Source: Diplodia intermedia
Taxonomy: Eukaryota; Ascomycota; Dothideomycetes; Botryosphaeriales; Botryosphaeriaceae
Reading direction: 5' to 3'
Assembly: GCA_021495925.1 (NCBI GenBank)
Contig: JAKEKT010000186.1
Span: 1-16,849 of the forward strand
Length of the DNA stretch: 16,849 nucleotides
This document shows positions 16,674 through 16,849 of this stretch, one piece after another; position 1 is the stretch's first letter, and every line of letters begins with the position of its first letter. The notes below the pieces were generated by a model, which saw only the letters and a program-made list of their open reading frames with translations, ran no database searches and had not been told where the DNA came from. Position numbers and translations under genes: made by a program.

Positions 16674-16849
16674 GTGCGTGGGGAGGGGAGGGCGATGGCG
16701 ATGGCGTCACACCATGTCTGATACTTCTTTCCCCCCGTGAAACCCATCCTCCTCGCCCAAACCCCCTCACTCAGTCCCACAAACCACCCGCCAAGGTTAC
16801 TCCAAACCCTCGCGCCAGTGTGACCACCGGAGAGCCGAGATGCGAGGCG
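16674..16849. other. 3' flank of the DUF1680 gene
   Basis: G-rich then C-rich DNA after the TAG stop; no further gene begins before the window ends. It is expected to hold the 3' UTR, but no clear polyadenylation signal is seen. Confidence 0.35.

Overview
The window looks like nuclear DNA of a filamentous ascomycete (Pezizomycotina; more like a Sordariomycete than a yeast, but the class is inferred). The reasons are short introns of 48-84 bp with CTAAC/CTGAC-type branch sites, fairly high GC, pyrimidine-rich leaders before CCGCAATGGC-type starts, and the gene families present: a HET-domain protein, a fungal seven-transmembrane protein, a secreted type-B carboxylesterase and a DUF1680/GH127 enzyme. 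There are no bacterial operons, phage, CRISPR or rRNA/tRNA genes that I can see.

Layout from left to right. Bases 1-5261 hold no gene I can support; the first ~340 bases are strikingly G-rich on the + strand and contain several G-quadruplex-like clusters. A five-exon + strand gene (5336-6846) encodes a 423-residue seven-transmembrane, GPCR-like protein. It has one GC-AG intron and one intron that could be retained without breaking the frame. A 1.2-kb spacer full of simple repeats (6847-8035) separates it from a convergent, four-exon, minus-strand secreted carboxylesterase (9865-8036, 547 aa), which carries an unusual Ser/Thr/Gly-rich insert after its catalytic His. A 1.26-kb divergent intergenic region (9866-11125) separates the esterase from an intronless 742-aa HET-domain protein (11126-13354). 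Just downstream lies the orphan 3' end of an amino-acid permease (about 13563-14026), evidently a relic. The last gene (14406-16673, three exons, 720 aa) is a DUF1680/GH127-type glycoside hydrolase without a signal peptide, with the metal-binding and nucleophilic cysteine motifs intact. The remaining 176 bases are 3' flank.

The genes do not form an obvious pathway or biosynthetic cluster. The membrane protein, esterase and hydrolase look like housekeeping or nutritional functions. The HET gene, the permease relic and the long gene-free left arm are what one expects of a variable, accessory stretch of a fungal chromosome. I see no clear sign of a new multi-gene system. The points most worth following are the GPCR-like protein with its retained-intron possibility, the esterase insert, the HET protein with its unassigned C-terminal half, and the permease relic.
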